Below, piece after piece: positions 23,448-33,734 of a DNA stretch of 64,000 bases; positions within the stretch are counted from its first letter, which is position 1; each line of letters starts with the position of its first letter. The notes below the pieces were generated by a model. That model saw nothing but the letters and a program-made list of their open reading frames with translations. It was not told where the DNA came from and searched no databases. The translations under genes were made by a program, and so were the position numbers. Location: contig NW_022985188.1 in NCBI RefSeq assembly GCF_010093535.1, positions 216,141-280,140 of the forward strand, read 5' to 3'. Source of the DNA: Lindgomyces ingoldianus. Lineage: Eukaryota; Ascomycota; Dothideomycetes; Pleosporales; Lindgomycetaceae.

Positions 23448-23635
23448 ACGTACTTAACAGGCAAGTTGCTTACACACCTAAGTTACTTACTTTTACTAAG
23501 ACCCTACTAAACTACTTTTTCTACACTAATGCATTTCTAACAACACTACTTAGACACACTAAAAGAACATTAGATGTAGCTTATACTTTAGGCTTTTAAA
23601 TAAAACATAACACTTTTAAAATAATATACTGTAGC

Positions 23636-23915
23636 TGTCTGTACGCAGCAGCAGCGTCACAGTCTGGATACGAGCGATCGCGCACGAGCAGGACCACGTA
23701 TCTCTGTCACATAATGCTTGTGCGCGAACCTCTGTGCGCAAACATCTAGATATCCCCCTTTTCCTCTGTATAGAGGAAAGACAAGAGTAATAGAACTAGA
23801 AACATGTTGCCTTTACCTTACCTACCTTATACACTGTGCACACTATACACTACTCTTACTTTTGCTACTTAAGTGCTTATACTATAAGCAGCTAGCTGTT
23901 AGAGCCTATTTAACA
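23636..23915 (+). repeat. 5' LTR of retrotransposon A
   Basis: 280 bp, TGTCTGTACG to TATTTAACA. It keeps many CpG sites while most CpA/TpG sites differ from the 3' copy, so this is the less mutated of the two copies. GTAGC precedes it. Confidence 0.9.
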
Positions 23916-23966
23916 CTAATTAGTAGTTAATTTAATTAACTATAAATTAGTAAAAGTAATAATAAA

Positions 23967-24090
23967 GTACTTACACTTTATAAAGTACTTTATTTTGTTA
24001 CTTATCTTTTAAAAAGAGTAATAGTAGAGTACTTACACTTTATAAAGTACTTTATTTAGTTACTTATCTTTTAAAATAGTAGATTAATTT
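23967..24090 (+). repeat. Two-copy 62-bp direct repeat inside element A
   Basis: GTACTTACACTTTATAAAGT starts at 23967 and again at 24029, followed in both copies by ACTTTATTT and TTACTTATCTTTTAAAA. It lies just inside the 5' LTR, where 5' UTR repeats are common in fungal retroelements. Confidence 0.75.
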
Positions 24091-24312
24091 TTTACATTAT
24101 ATAGTAAGCTCTACTACTATATAAAGTAAAAAAGAGATAGTGTAAGACGCACACTAAAGCTACTAAAGCTGCACAACCTAGTAGCTAGATAATAGCACAT
24201 TAATTCTTTACATTACACAGCAAGCTCTGCTACTGTATAAAGTAAAAAGAAGATAGTGTAAGGTGCACACTAAAGCTATTAAAGCTGCATAACTTAGTAG
24301 CTAGACAACAGC
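24085..24312 (+). repeat. Two-copy ~115-bp direct repeat inside element A
   Basis: The unit beginning TTAATTTTTTACATTA near 24085 recurs near 24200 as TTAATTCTTTACATTA. Both units contain AAGCTCT, TATAAAGTAAAAA, GCACACTAAAGCT and AGTAGCTAGA. Differences are mostly transitions. Confidence 0.75.
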
Positions 24313-24690
24313 AGTACCTGTATAATTTACTAAAAAAGTAATTAACTATACTATTATAATAAAATCTTACTAGTAACTAATAACTTTATGTAATAATAAA
24401 AAAAATAAGGAATAATTTCTATTATATAAATAACTTGTAAAGAATATAGAGATATTAGAGGCAACACTATAAAATAAGACTAGCCTAAAGTACTAGAATA
24501 ATAAGATTAACATGTTAAAAGCTCTAATAAGCCTATAGACTTAATTATATATAAGTTATATAATTACTAATCTATGCATAATAACTTAAAAAGGCGCTAC
24601 CCTTTTAAGTGCGTACATAGAGGATTTTAAAAGATAGACACTATAAGACTTCTTAGCACTTAGCTATGTGTTTAAAAAGAAGCTTATATA

Positions 24691-25516
24691 CAGCGTGGCC
24701 AACAGTACGTAGTACGTTACGTTTGAGCTTTTTTCTGCCAGTAACTTCTCAATTTAGTAGTACTTTTGTACGTAAGCAGTGAATTAATTAGCAAGTACGT
24801 AACGTAACAGTAACTTCTCAAAATCCTTATACTTTTGTACTTTTCGCGAGAAGTTTTGTCGGTCCGGGTCAAAATTGTTCCAGGAGAAGCTTTTTGGCCT
24901 GGATAAAGTCCCCTAGAGTAGTCAATTCACTCTCTACAGCCCTATGACGTAACTAGTTCTTTTAGAGCTGCAGAGCCTTAATTATACAACCTGCTAAGCA
25001 GTTTCTATTAATTATAACTGTCCTCCTGCCTCTAGAGAAGGCTCTCTTACAGTTGCAGCTTGTTAAGGGTATACAGAGGAAATTAAGCGTGGGGTAGGAG
25101 TAACAACTAACTTTAAGCTACTAAGTAAGAGGCAATTAGAATAGCAGGGATCCCTCCTTAGCTACAGAGAGGTCTTTAATGTAGCTGTTATAGTATTGTT
25201 AAACGCTAGTAAAGTTAATTTTTATAGGGGGCTATTTAGCACACTAATTAGGCTACTGTGCTATAAAACACAGAGTTTTATCTAATTCTTACTCTAAAAC
25301 GCAACCTTAAACAAAGCTCCCAACGCGATGGCTAATAGGGTCTAAAAACAGGAGGGAAATCTCCCAAAATATGACCTCTCTGACCCGTACTACGGGACGT
25401 ACTTGGCAATTCACTGTACAAAAGTTACGTCTCACATTTTGACTACTTTTGTACGCCTCACGTGATTACTACGTTCACGTAGTTACGTTACGTACTACGG
25501 ACTGTTGGCCACGCTG
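24691..25516. mobile_element. 826-bp non-autonomous hAT derivative nested in element A
   Basis: Ends CAGCGTGGCCAACAGTACGT and its inverse complement with few differences. A perfect 8-bp target duplication CTTATATA lies at 24683-24690 and 25517-25524. The left ~500 bp and right ~250 bp resemble, in order, the left part (to about 15.36 kb) and the right part (from about 17.64 kb) of the 3.06-kb hAT at 14877. Shared stretches include TAGTCCCCT, AGAGCTNNTT, GCCTTAATTAT, GTAGCTGTTATAGTA and CTTACTCTAAAA. It is thus best explained as an internal-deletion derivative of that family. It is visibly richer in GC than its surroundings, so it has suffered less RIP or inserted late. No coding sequence remains. 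Confidence 0.85.
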
Positions 25517-26519
25517 CTTATATAAGTGCTAAAAGACAAGAGAATTACACTACAGCTAGGCACTAAAAGTACCTAAGCCTAGAAGCTGTATAATATAGCA
25601 TAAAAAAAGGTAATTACACTAAAAAAGCTTTATACATAACCTTTATTACTATATAAGGCTCTACACAGAAGCAGACTAAACATAATGCTGCTATTAACAC
25701 TAAATGTACTAGCATTACCTGCTTCTGCACCTTAGCTAGCACTACACTAATTACTGTATAAACAATACATGCCACCCTACCTAACGCCTGCTCTACACCC
25801 TTAATTGTACACACCACTGCATGCAGTAGTGTATGCACTACTAATACTACCTGCACAATCTATACTACATTACAACTTGTACAAACTTTCACCTTAAAGG
25901 GAAACTACTAAAGAAAAACTTTTAGCAGATAAGATTATATAATTTTAAAAGGCATAAAAAAAAGATAATAACTATATAAGTTAACTATATAACATTCTTA
26001 TAGATAAAATAAGAATCTTTATTAATTTATGTTAATAGCTAGATATCTAAAAAACTTAGTACACAGACATTTTTCTAGATATTTTAGAAAGTTAGGTAAA
26101 TATGCACTATATGTATAACATAGGCCTTAGAAATAACTAGAAGCATTTATATAACACCTTAAGCATTATAATAAAGAATTTTATATAAAGAGAAAAGAAG
26201 GAACTGTAAAAGGTAAAGTTCTATGTAAAGAGTAAGACTATTTTAGTAGAAAAGCAGCCTATTAAGTTTAATAGTAAAAGGATTAAACTTACACATAACA
26301 TAGTAGTTCTTACTTAGAAGGGATAAGTAAGCTACTTTTATATAATTAACCTAGAAGACAAAGATGCTGCATAATAATATGTTAAGTAACATGTAAAAAA
26401 GGTATACATTATATCTATATGTTAACTAGAGGCAGCATTTAACTTGTTTATTACTATATAAACTATAGACTTTTTATATAATAATATTAACATACTTAAC
26501 GCATAAATCTAATAGTAGA

Positions 26520-27020
26520 TAGATAATAGTAAGCACAGTCTTACCTTTCTACTATTACAGCTTAATTATGCAAAGCTGTTTATCTTTATAAATAGATTAT
26601 TTACTAATAATAAAAACTTTAGCTTATAGCTAAGATTCTTAATTATATTAAGTAATAAGAACTATATAAAGTAAAGCAACTACTTTAAAATACTAGGCAA
26701 CATTATATACTAGAATTCTACTAAGTGTAAAAGAGTAACTAAGAGTGTTCTTACTAGTAAACTATATAAAATAGTTAAAAAGTTTAATAATATAATTACA
26801 CTTAGTATAACTTTATAGTAAATTATATAAACACTTAAACTACTACTAATTCTAGTAGTAATCTATATAGATTTAAAGTCTTTATATAATTACTTTATTA
26901 AGCTAGGCACTACTAGTAAAAAGTAACTTATAATTAATATTATATTACTCTATAAATTATATAAAAAAAGGGAAATTACTAAAATAAAGTAAATTAATAG
27001 TAAAAATAACTTAGTAAATG
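26520..27020 (+). pseudogene. RNase H / C-terminal pol remnant of Copia-like element A
   Basis: Reading through stops in one frame gives residues resembling the end of fungal Copia polyproteins: NSKHSLTFLLLQLNYAKLF, then TSKLYKIVKKFNNIITL, then IYIDLKSLYNYFIKLGTTS. The last stretch corresponds to the D-S-K-S-L-Y-D...KLGTT segment of the RNase H domain, with acidic residues changed to Lys/Asn as RIP would do. It is non-functional. The family call comes from memory of such motifs and should be checked by profile search. Confidence 0.6.
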
Positions 27021-27490
27021 TATGTATAAAAAAAACACTAAACTAAGCTCTTTAATTACTAGTCTTAACTAACTACCTCTCTGTCTAGATAGAAGCATCT
27101 GTGGACTAGCTAGATTCTGTGCGCAAAGATGCCTTAGACTAACTAGACTAACAACACTTTTATATAAAGCCTATTTTCTTTTATTTTATTTTATTTTTTT
27201 TTATATTATACATAATTATTTTTCTTATTATAAGAATCTGTTACTGCTAGCACTATATAAAAAAAAAAAGAGCTAGAGAATTATATAGTAAGGCTTAAAA
27301 AGTAAAGGATAAAAAAGAAAAAAGCTATTTATATAGCATAACTAGCTTATTCTAACGCATAGCATTACTAAGGCAAGTCTTAATAAATAAGGTAAAGTAA
27401 AGGCAGAATATAATTAAATAGACCTACATAGATAGAAGAGAGGTAACGCGTATAGAAGGTAACTTTTTAGATAAAAAAAAAAGTTACTAG

Positions 27491-27770
27491 TGTCTATACG
27501 CAGCAGCAGTGTCACAGTCTAGATACAAGCAATCGCGTACAAGCAGGACCACGTATCTCTGTTACATAATGCTTGTGCGTGAACCTCTGTGCGCAAACAT
27601 CTAAATATCCCCCTTTTCCTCTGTATAAAGAAAAGACAAGAGTAATAGAACTAGAAACATATTGCCTTTACTTTACCTACCTTGTACACTATGCACACTG
27701 TACACCACTCTTACTCTTGCTACTTAAGTGCTTATACTATAAGCAGCTAGCTGTCAGAGCCTATTTAACA
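27491..27770 (+). repeat. 3' LTR of retrotransposon A
   Basis: 280 bp, same length as the 5' copy, with additional C-to-T and G-to-A changes (for example GTCTGGATACGAGC has become GTCTAGATACAAGC). Followed by GTAGC. Confidence 0.9.
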
Positions 27771-27914
27771 GTAGCTATGTATAAAGTTTTTTAAAAAATA
27801 ATAAATAACTTACACACTAGATAACTTTTATAAGCTAATTTTATAGCTAACTTATAAAAGCTAAGTAATAATAAAAAGTAGGTAATTATTAAGCCTATAC
27901 TTAAGCTATATGCG

Positions 27915-28231
27915 TGTCACGGTATCCTCCCCGGATCCCAGACATAACTGTATTAGACGCGTACTAGAGTATTATTAGTGCACGTCTAACATAAATATAA
28001 TATAACATAGACATAAACTTAAGCATAAACTGCCTTAACACTAACTAAACCTAGAATAGGCTTAATTTATACCTAAAGCGCTTAGACTTTTAAGCTAAGT
28101 ATTTAATTACTAATTTTCTTTTAAACCTTTCTGTTCCTTACACAACGTCTTATACCTACTATAATACCTTACATAGTAATTAAACTAGACCTCTGTAAAG
28201 CTTTATAACCTACTTATGCATAATTATAACA
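27915..28231 (+). repeat. 5' LTR of Gypsy element B
   Basis: 317 bp beginning TGTCACGGTATCC and ending AATTATAACA; ATGCG directly precedes it. Confidence 0.9.
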
Positions 28232-30659
28232 TTATATTATGTTAAAACCTTAGCTAAAAATAGCCTTTAAATTTAATTTAATAAGCTTAGTACTTACATA
28301 ACTTTAAGCTATTAAAGTAAGCTAAAAAGCTTTTTAAAAAGCACTTACTTTATAAAAAAGCTACTACATTATAAGCTTTAAAACTTTTTAAAAGGACTTT
28401 AAAAAACAGCTTTATATTATTAAGTAGTCTGTTTCTACCTTAACTTTTATTATAGTAGTAGAAACTAAAAACTTACTAGCCTTAAAGCTTACTTAAAAGT
28501 CTAGAGATAGCTTAACTTTTTTTTACCTAACACTACTTATAACTTATAACTTTTCTAACTTAGTAATAAAATCTAACTAACTTTTTAATCCCCTACTATT
28601 TAATAAAAAATAAAAAGACCTACTTTTTTTTTTATATAAGCTCTAATATAAACTTAAAGAAAACATAGACTAATTCTCTTTTAAACACTTCTAGTTACTA
28701 TATACTTACTTTTAACTTAACTATAACATAATAGCTTTAATTAACTTACTAATAAATAAAGATATTATTAACCTAGATTAATTTATAATATTTTTATAAG
28801 TAACTTATAAAGACTTAAACAAAAAGTTAACAGCCCTAAGTTACCTAAACACTTTATAATAAAAAAAAAAAAGCTTTACTTTACACTTTACTAAGTTCTA
28901 CTAACTTGCATCTAATATAGGCCTAAATAAAATAGGTCTAATTATAGCCTTATATAACTCTCTTTTAACTAAACTATAACGCGCTATAGTAGAAGAACCC
29001 CTTCTAAATAACCTTAACACGTATGCAAACCTAATTACTACTTATAATAATAACATAAGGTTTCTTTTTATATAAGCTCTAATACACCTCTAAACTAGCG
29101 CAGTTATAAATAAAGACTTTAATGTAATAAAAATTAATTTAAATTATGCTCTAGTTAGTTTTAAAAAGCGTAAAAATTATTAAAAAAAAAGTTAATGCTT
29201 TAAGTATAGTAAGTATAGTTATATTTTTTAAAACTGCTTTATTTTTTTTCTTTAAGTCTACATAAGTAGTGCTGCTAGTACTTATTAAAAATTTTTACTA
29301 TTTTATTTTTATTTTTATAAAGGCTTTAACTTATATTTAAGCTTTAATTCTTTTTACTACTCTTAACATAGCTGCAGCTATAGCAGTAGAAGCCTACAAA
29401 AAGGCTTGTTTTAGGGCTAAGTTGCCCTCTAGGACTAATTTAACACTAAATCTTTACTAACTTATAGGCTAAGTCCCCTACTAATAACTAAAAGTACTAA
29501 GTTAATATTCTTATATGTTTATAATAAAAAACTATATTAGCCTTAATATAGGCTTTTATTAACTTAAGAGTAAACAGCATAGGTTACATTAATAAAAAAC
29601 TAGCGCATAAACTAAATCTTTAATTAACACTACTTACCTAAATAATTTACCTAACTAGATTTAATAAAAAATAACTTAAAAAAGGTTTTATTTTCTATAC
29701 TATAACTATTATAATTACCTACTAACACTATAAAGAGTAGATTAAACTCTATATAATAAATATAAAATGTTATAACCTAATTCTAGAATAACTATAGCTG
29801 TATTAGCATAAAGTTGCCTTTAATTACTAAAAGTAAGTTCTAAACTTTAACTCTTTTTAATGCTAAAATATATACTTAAACTTACACCTAAACAACACCT
29901 AAATAGCACTTAATATAAAAGGTCTCTAGACTTACTTTTTAATAACTTAGAAAAAAACTACTTAAGTAAAGCTAACAAGCTAGGCTTTTTACTAAAATAG
30001 GCTATATAAAATAATTTAATAACTACTTAAACTTAAAAAAAAAAGCTTTTAAAAAACTTTTACTTACTTAATTTAAACATAAACTAGGACTTAAACAGCA
30101 GATAAACATCTGCTATATAAGACCTGCCTTATTTATAACTCTAGCTTAATAACTAAATTATAAAATCTATGCAGTTATAATTTTTAATATAAACTAAGCT
30201 TTAGCTTCTTAAAAATATACTAACTTAAGAATAATAGTCTTTTAAGACTACTACAACTTATTACATATTTTTTTTTAAGATAAGTTTAATAAGCTTCTAA
30301 TATAATATCTATATAATTACTAGATAACTTTTAAGCCTAGTAAACAACCTAGTTATAGGCTACTATATAAGATGTTACTAAATAAATTAAAAGTACTTTA
30401 AAAATACTTTAATAAAAATTTAAAAAAAAAAGTTTATTTAAGCTAGCTTTTTACTAGTAGTGTTACTTATACTATTTATAAAGAAACCTAGAGGTAGGCT
30501 TTAATTCTATGTTAACTACTAAAAACTAAACACTATTACTATTAAAAACTAATACTTAATTCTCTTTTTATAAAAAACTTTAAGCTAACTAAGTAAAGTA
30601 AAGTATTTTATAAAGTTAAATATTATTACTGCCTTTAATAAGCTAAAAATAGTAAAGAG

Positions 30660-30970
30660 TAATAAGTAGCTAACAGCGTTTTAGACCTAATATAGACTAT
30701 TTAAGTACCTAGTAATGCCCTTTAGCTTAGCTAACACGCCTAGTACTTTTTAACATTTTATAAACAACTTGCTCTAACCCTACCTAGACATGTTCTGCAC
30801 TGTGTATATTAATAATATTCTAATTTATAGTAATAGCCTTTTAGAGCACAAACAGCATGTACGCCTAGTGCTAAAGGCTATAGAAAAAGCAGGTCTGTAA
30901 CTTAACATAAATAAATGTAAGTTCTACTAATTAAAGGTTACATATTTAGAATATGTAATCTTTATAAATA
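30660..30970 (+). pseudogene. Reverse transcriptase remnant of Gypsy element B
   Basis: Translation gives KYLVMPFSLANTPSTFQHFI, then the catalytic region as VYINNILIYSNS (30802-30837), then LEHKQHVRLVLKAIEKAGL, an unmistakable Ty3/Gypsy RT core. The catalytic pair that should be Asp-Asp is Asn-Asn (AAT AAT at 30811-30816). GAT to AAT twice is the TpG-to-TpA change expected of RIP. Several TAG/TAA codons interrupt the frame, so it is dead. Confidence 0.88.
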
Positions 30971-31199
30971 GCATCTAAATAGACCTTGTTAAGGTTTAGA
31001 CTATACTAGATTAGTAATACCTAAAAGACATAAAAGATGTTTAAGCCTTTATAAGATTTACTAACTTTTACTAATAATTTATTAATAACTTCTTGCAGCT
31101 AGTAAGCCTTATAATTATACTTACTAAAAAAAAAGTTTAATTTAACTTTAACTTAAATTACTAATAGTTTTTTAACTAGCTAAAGAAAGCCTTTACTAA

Positions 31200-31560
31200 A
31201 GCTTTAATACTCTACTACTTTAACTTTAAACTACTAATACTTGTAGAAGCTAATGCCTTAGACTACATAGTAGTAGGAGTTCTCTTCTAGACTAAGCTAG
31301 ACAGGACTATTAGGCCTATTACATACTTTTTAAAAAGAATAAGTCCTGTAGAAGGTAATTATAAAATCTATAATAAAAAATTACTTACTATAGTACACTA
31401 CTTTAAATAATAGCAACCTAAACTAAAAGGTGCAGCGCATCTAATATAGGTCCTATTTAACTATAAGAACTTGCAGTACTTTATAACTATAAAATAACTT
31501 AGCTACTAATAAGCCTATTAGTCTAAATACTTATCTTATTTTAATTTTAAAATTACTTAT
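31200..31560 (+). pseudogene. RNase H remnant of Gypsy element B
   Basis: Residues LVEANALDYIVVGVLF, RPITYFLKRISPVEGNYKIY, KLLTIVHYFK and LFNYKNLQYFITIK match the Gypsy RNase H domain, with stops and Asp/Glu-to-Asn/Lys replacements. It follows the RT remnant in the same direction. Confidence 0.82.
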
Positions 31561-32103
31561 TATTCTAGTTAAAATAAAGAGAAACTAAATGCCTTTATAA
31601 AGTAATTTTAAAACGTTTTTACTTAAAAAAAAGTGTAAAAGGCTTAACACTAAACTTTGCTTTAACTTAAGCTATTTTTAAACCTTAACTTAAATAAAAT
31701 AGATTAAATAATTAATTAAATTATTACTAATAAGTATCTAAATAATAAATTTATTTAAAAAACTTTAGACTTGCTTTAAAACAGCGCTAGTTAGTTAAAG
31801 AAGGTAACACTAGCTAACTATAAAAACTAAAATAGTAAGCTATATTACTATAACTAACTTATAATTCTTAATTCTAATAAACTAAGAATTAAACTACTTT
31901 AAATTATATATAACTTACCTATTAGAGAACACCTAGGCAGAGGAAAGACTCTTAACCTACTACAGAAAGAGTACTACTAGCCCCGCATGTTCTATACTGT
32001 ACGCTAATACGTATTATGTTGCTATACTTGCTGTAAAGTAAAAGCCTTTTAAAAAAGGTATAATAGCCTGCTTAAACTACTTCTAATCTTTAAATAAGCT
32101 TAG

Positions 32104-32330
32104 TGTCTGTACGTAAGTACAGCTGTGTCTGTACACGCGTACAGCTGAATTAGGTTGCCTGAAACGTTAGCTATCTAGCCTATGTGTTAGGGGCTATGTG
32201 TACTTAAGAGCCCTCTTTCTTTGTATAAAAAAAAAGGGCAGTAGTTAATAATAAAAAAATCTTTACTTACTTACCTCTTAGTACGCCTCTTAAGCGTATA
32301 TTTATTTAATTAAACTTAGGTTAACTAACA
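32104..32330 (+). repeat. 5' LTR of element C
   Basis: 227 bp, TGTCTGTACGTAAG to TTAACTAACA. It contains a short inverted motif pair GTACAGCTGTGTCTGTAC near its start. Confidence 0.85.
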
Positions 32331-32371
32331 CTAATTAGTCTATTAATAAACTATTTTACTATAAAAGCTTA

Positions 32372-32810
32372 AACTTACTGCGTGTGTAGCTACGCAAAGA
32401 GGGCTTTTTAAGCCTTTATAAAAAACCTATTTTTTTAATAAGTAAATTTATAAAGATTAATAAAACTGCTACTATATAAGAAGCTTACACCTACTGCGTG
32501 CATAGCTATATAAAAAAAGTATAAAGAAGCTTACATCTACTATATGTGTAGCCACATAGAGAGAGGTAAGTAAGCTTTATGCACGCCTCTAAATTAACTA
32601 ATTGCACAAAGACAAGATTAGCAACCTGCTGTGTGCATAGCTACATAGAGAGGGCTTACTACTAAGCCTTTATGCGCCCTAGAGCCTCCTATTAACATAG
32701 GCTGTGCAACTACTTGCCTACTACGTGCGTAGCCACGCAGAGGAGATAATACAGGCCGCACAATTAGAAACCTACTGCGTGCGTAGCTACGCAGAGGAGG
32801 CTCTTTATTA
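32372..32810 (+). repeat. Irregular array of six palindromic GTGCGTAGCTACGCA motifs
   Basis: Copies lie near 32376, 32491, 32537, 32624, 32719 and 32771. The fullest reads CTACTGCGTGCGTAGCTACG followed by CAGAGGAGG. It contains the exact 14-bp palindrome TGCGTAGCTACGCA (32780-32793). Spacing is irregular (about 46-115 bp), and each copy is followed by an AGAGGAGG-like purine run. More mutated copies have lost CpA/TpG sites only. This makes up most of the interior of element C. Confidence 0.75.
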
Positions 32811-32840
32811 GCAGCCTGCCTTGTTAAAACCCCCCCCCTT

Positions 32841-32930
32841 AATTAGTCGCTCGCACAGAAGGCAACTAACTAACACCCTCTACCCCCCTAGGGATTAATC
32901 GCTCGCACAAAAGGCGATCAACTAACACCT
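32841..32930 (+). repeat. Tandem repeat running into the assembly gap
   Basis: ATTAGTCGCTCGCACAGAAG near 32842 and ATTAATCGCTCGCACAAAAG near 32894 are two copies of a ~52-bp unit that ends ACTAACACC. The second copy stops exactly at the N run, so the gap probably contains more copies. Confidence 0.7.
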
Positions 32931-33425
32931 NNNNNNNNNNNNNNNNNNNNNNNNNNNNNNNNNNNNNNNNNNNNNNNNNNNNNNNNNNNNNNNNNNNNNN
33001 NNNNNNNNNNNNNNNNNNNNNNNNNNNNNNNNNNNNNNNNNNNNNNNNNNNNNNNNNNNNNNNNNNNNNNNNNNNNNNNNNNNNNNNNNNNNNNNNNNNN
33101 NNNNNNNNNNNNNNNNNNNNNNNNNNNNNNNNNNNNNNNNNNNNNNNNNNNNNNNNNNNNNNNNNNNNNNNNNNNNNNNNNNNNNNNNNNNNNNNNNNNN
33201 NNNNNNNNNNNNNNNNNNNNNNNNNNNNNNNNNNNNNNNNNNNNNNNNNNNNNNNNNNNNNNNNNNNNNNNNNNNNNNNNNNNNNNNNNNNNNNNNNNNN
33301 NNNNNNNNNNNNNNNNNNNNNNNNNNNNNNNNNNNNNNNNNNNNNNNNNNNNNNNNNNNNNNNNNNNNNNNNNNNNNNNNNNNNNNNNNNNNNNNNNNNN
33401 NNNNNNNNNNNNNNNNNNNNNNNNN
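32931..33425. other. Assembly gap (495 N)
   Basis: All bases are N. The gap is bounded by a tandem repeat on the left and a 28-base A tract (33426-33453) on the right, both of which break assemblies. Any frame spanning it is an artefact. Confidence 1.
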
Positions 33426-33458
<33 letters not shown>

Positions 33459-33507
33459 ATTAACATATAAATAAGTAAGCAACTTTATAAAAGTAAAAAG
33501 TTGCTAG

Positions 33508-33734
33508 TGTTTATATATAAGTATAGCTATGTTTGTACACATGTATAGCTAAATTAAGTTGCCTAAAATGTTAGCTATCTAGCCTGTGTGTTAGAGGCTA
33601 TGTGTACTTAAGAGCCCTCTTTCTTTATACAAAGAGAGAGGGTAGTAGTTAATAACAAGAAGATCTTTGCCTGCTTACCTCTTAGTACGCCCCTTAGGCG
33701 TACGTTTGTTTAATTAAACCTAGGTTAACTAACA
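33508..33734 (+). repeat. 3' LTR of element C
   Basis: 227 bp, TGTTTATATATAAG to TTAACTAACA, followed by CTTAG. It has more T/A at CpA and TpG positions than the 5' copy in its first half and fewer in its second half. Confidence 0.85.

Larger units (their letters stand above)
23636..27770 (+). mobile_element. LTR retrotransposon A, Copia-like, RIP-degraded
   Basis: Two 280-bp LTRs (23636-23915 and 27491-27770) begin TGTCT and end TTAACA. The 5-bp target GTAGC flanks the whole unit at 23631-23635 and 27771-27775. Differences between the LTRs are overwhelmingly C/T and G/A, as expected from RIP rather than age. The interior is AT-rich and stop-filled. At 26.5-27.0 kb the plus-strand frames still show a ribonuclease H-like end region. 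Its position directly before the 3' LTR fits the Copia gene order. Excluding the 826-bp hAT insertion it is 3.3 kb, short for a complete Copia element, so it may have been partly deleted. An A-rich tract precedes the 3' LTR at about 27470-27485. Confidence 0.85.
32104..33734 (+). mobile_element. Small LTR element C nested in Gypsy element B
   Basis: Two 227-bp LTRs (32104-32330 and 33508-33734) run from TGT to TTAACTAACA. The 5-bp target CTTAG flanks the unit at 32099-32103 and 33735-33739. The assembled length is 1631 bp, including 495 unknown bases. No pol-like sequence is visible; the interior is made of tandem repeats, so it looks like a TRIM-type non-autonomous element. LTR start (TGTCTGTACG) and the bases before the 3' LTR (AAAAAGTTGCTAG versus AAAAAGTTACTAG) resemble element A, so A-like machinery may have mobilised it. 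LTR differences are again transitions. Confidence 0.82.

Noticed and set aside
25614..25856. 80-codon minus-strand frame in element A (MQVVLVVHTLLHAVVC...)
   Set aside because: It lies in RIP-ed retrotransposon DNA on the strand opposite to pol; the hydrophobic residues result from low-complexity composition.
23636..27770. Interpreting the two 280-bp repeats as independent solo LTRs
   Set aside because: The same 5-bp GTAGC flanks only the outer ends of the pair, so they belong to one insertion.
32372..32930. Possible CRISPR-like array (regularly spaced short palindromic repeats)
   Set aside because: Spacing is irregular, copies are degenerate, the host is a eukaryote and the array lies inside an LTR element.
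32918..33482. Two minus-strand frames of about 182-186 codons made mostly of X
   Set aside because: They span the 495-N gap and a poly-A tract; there is no sequence to support them.
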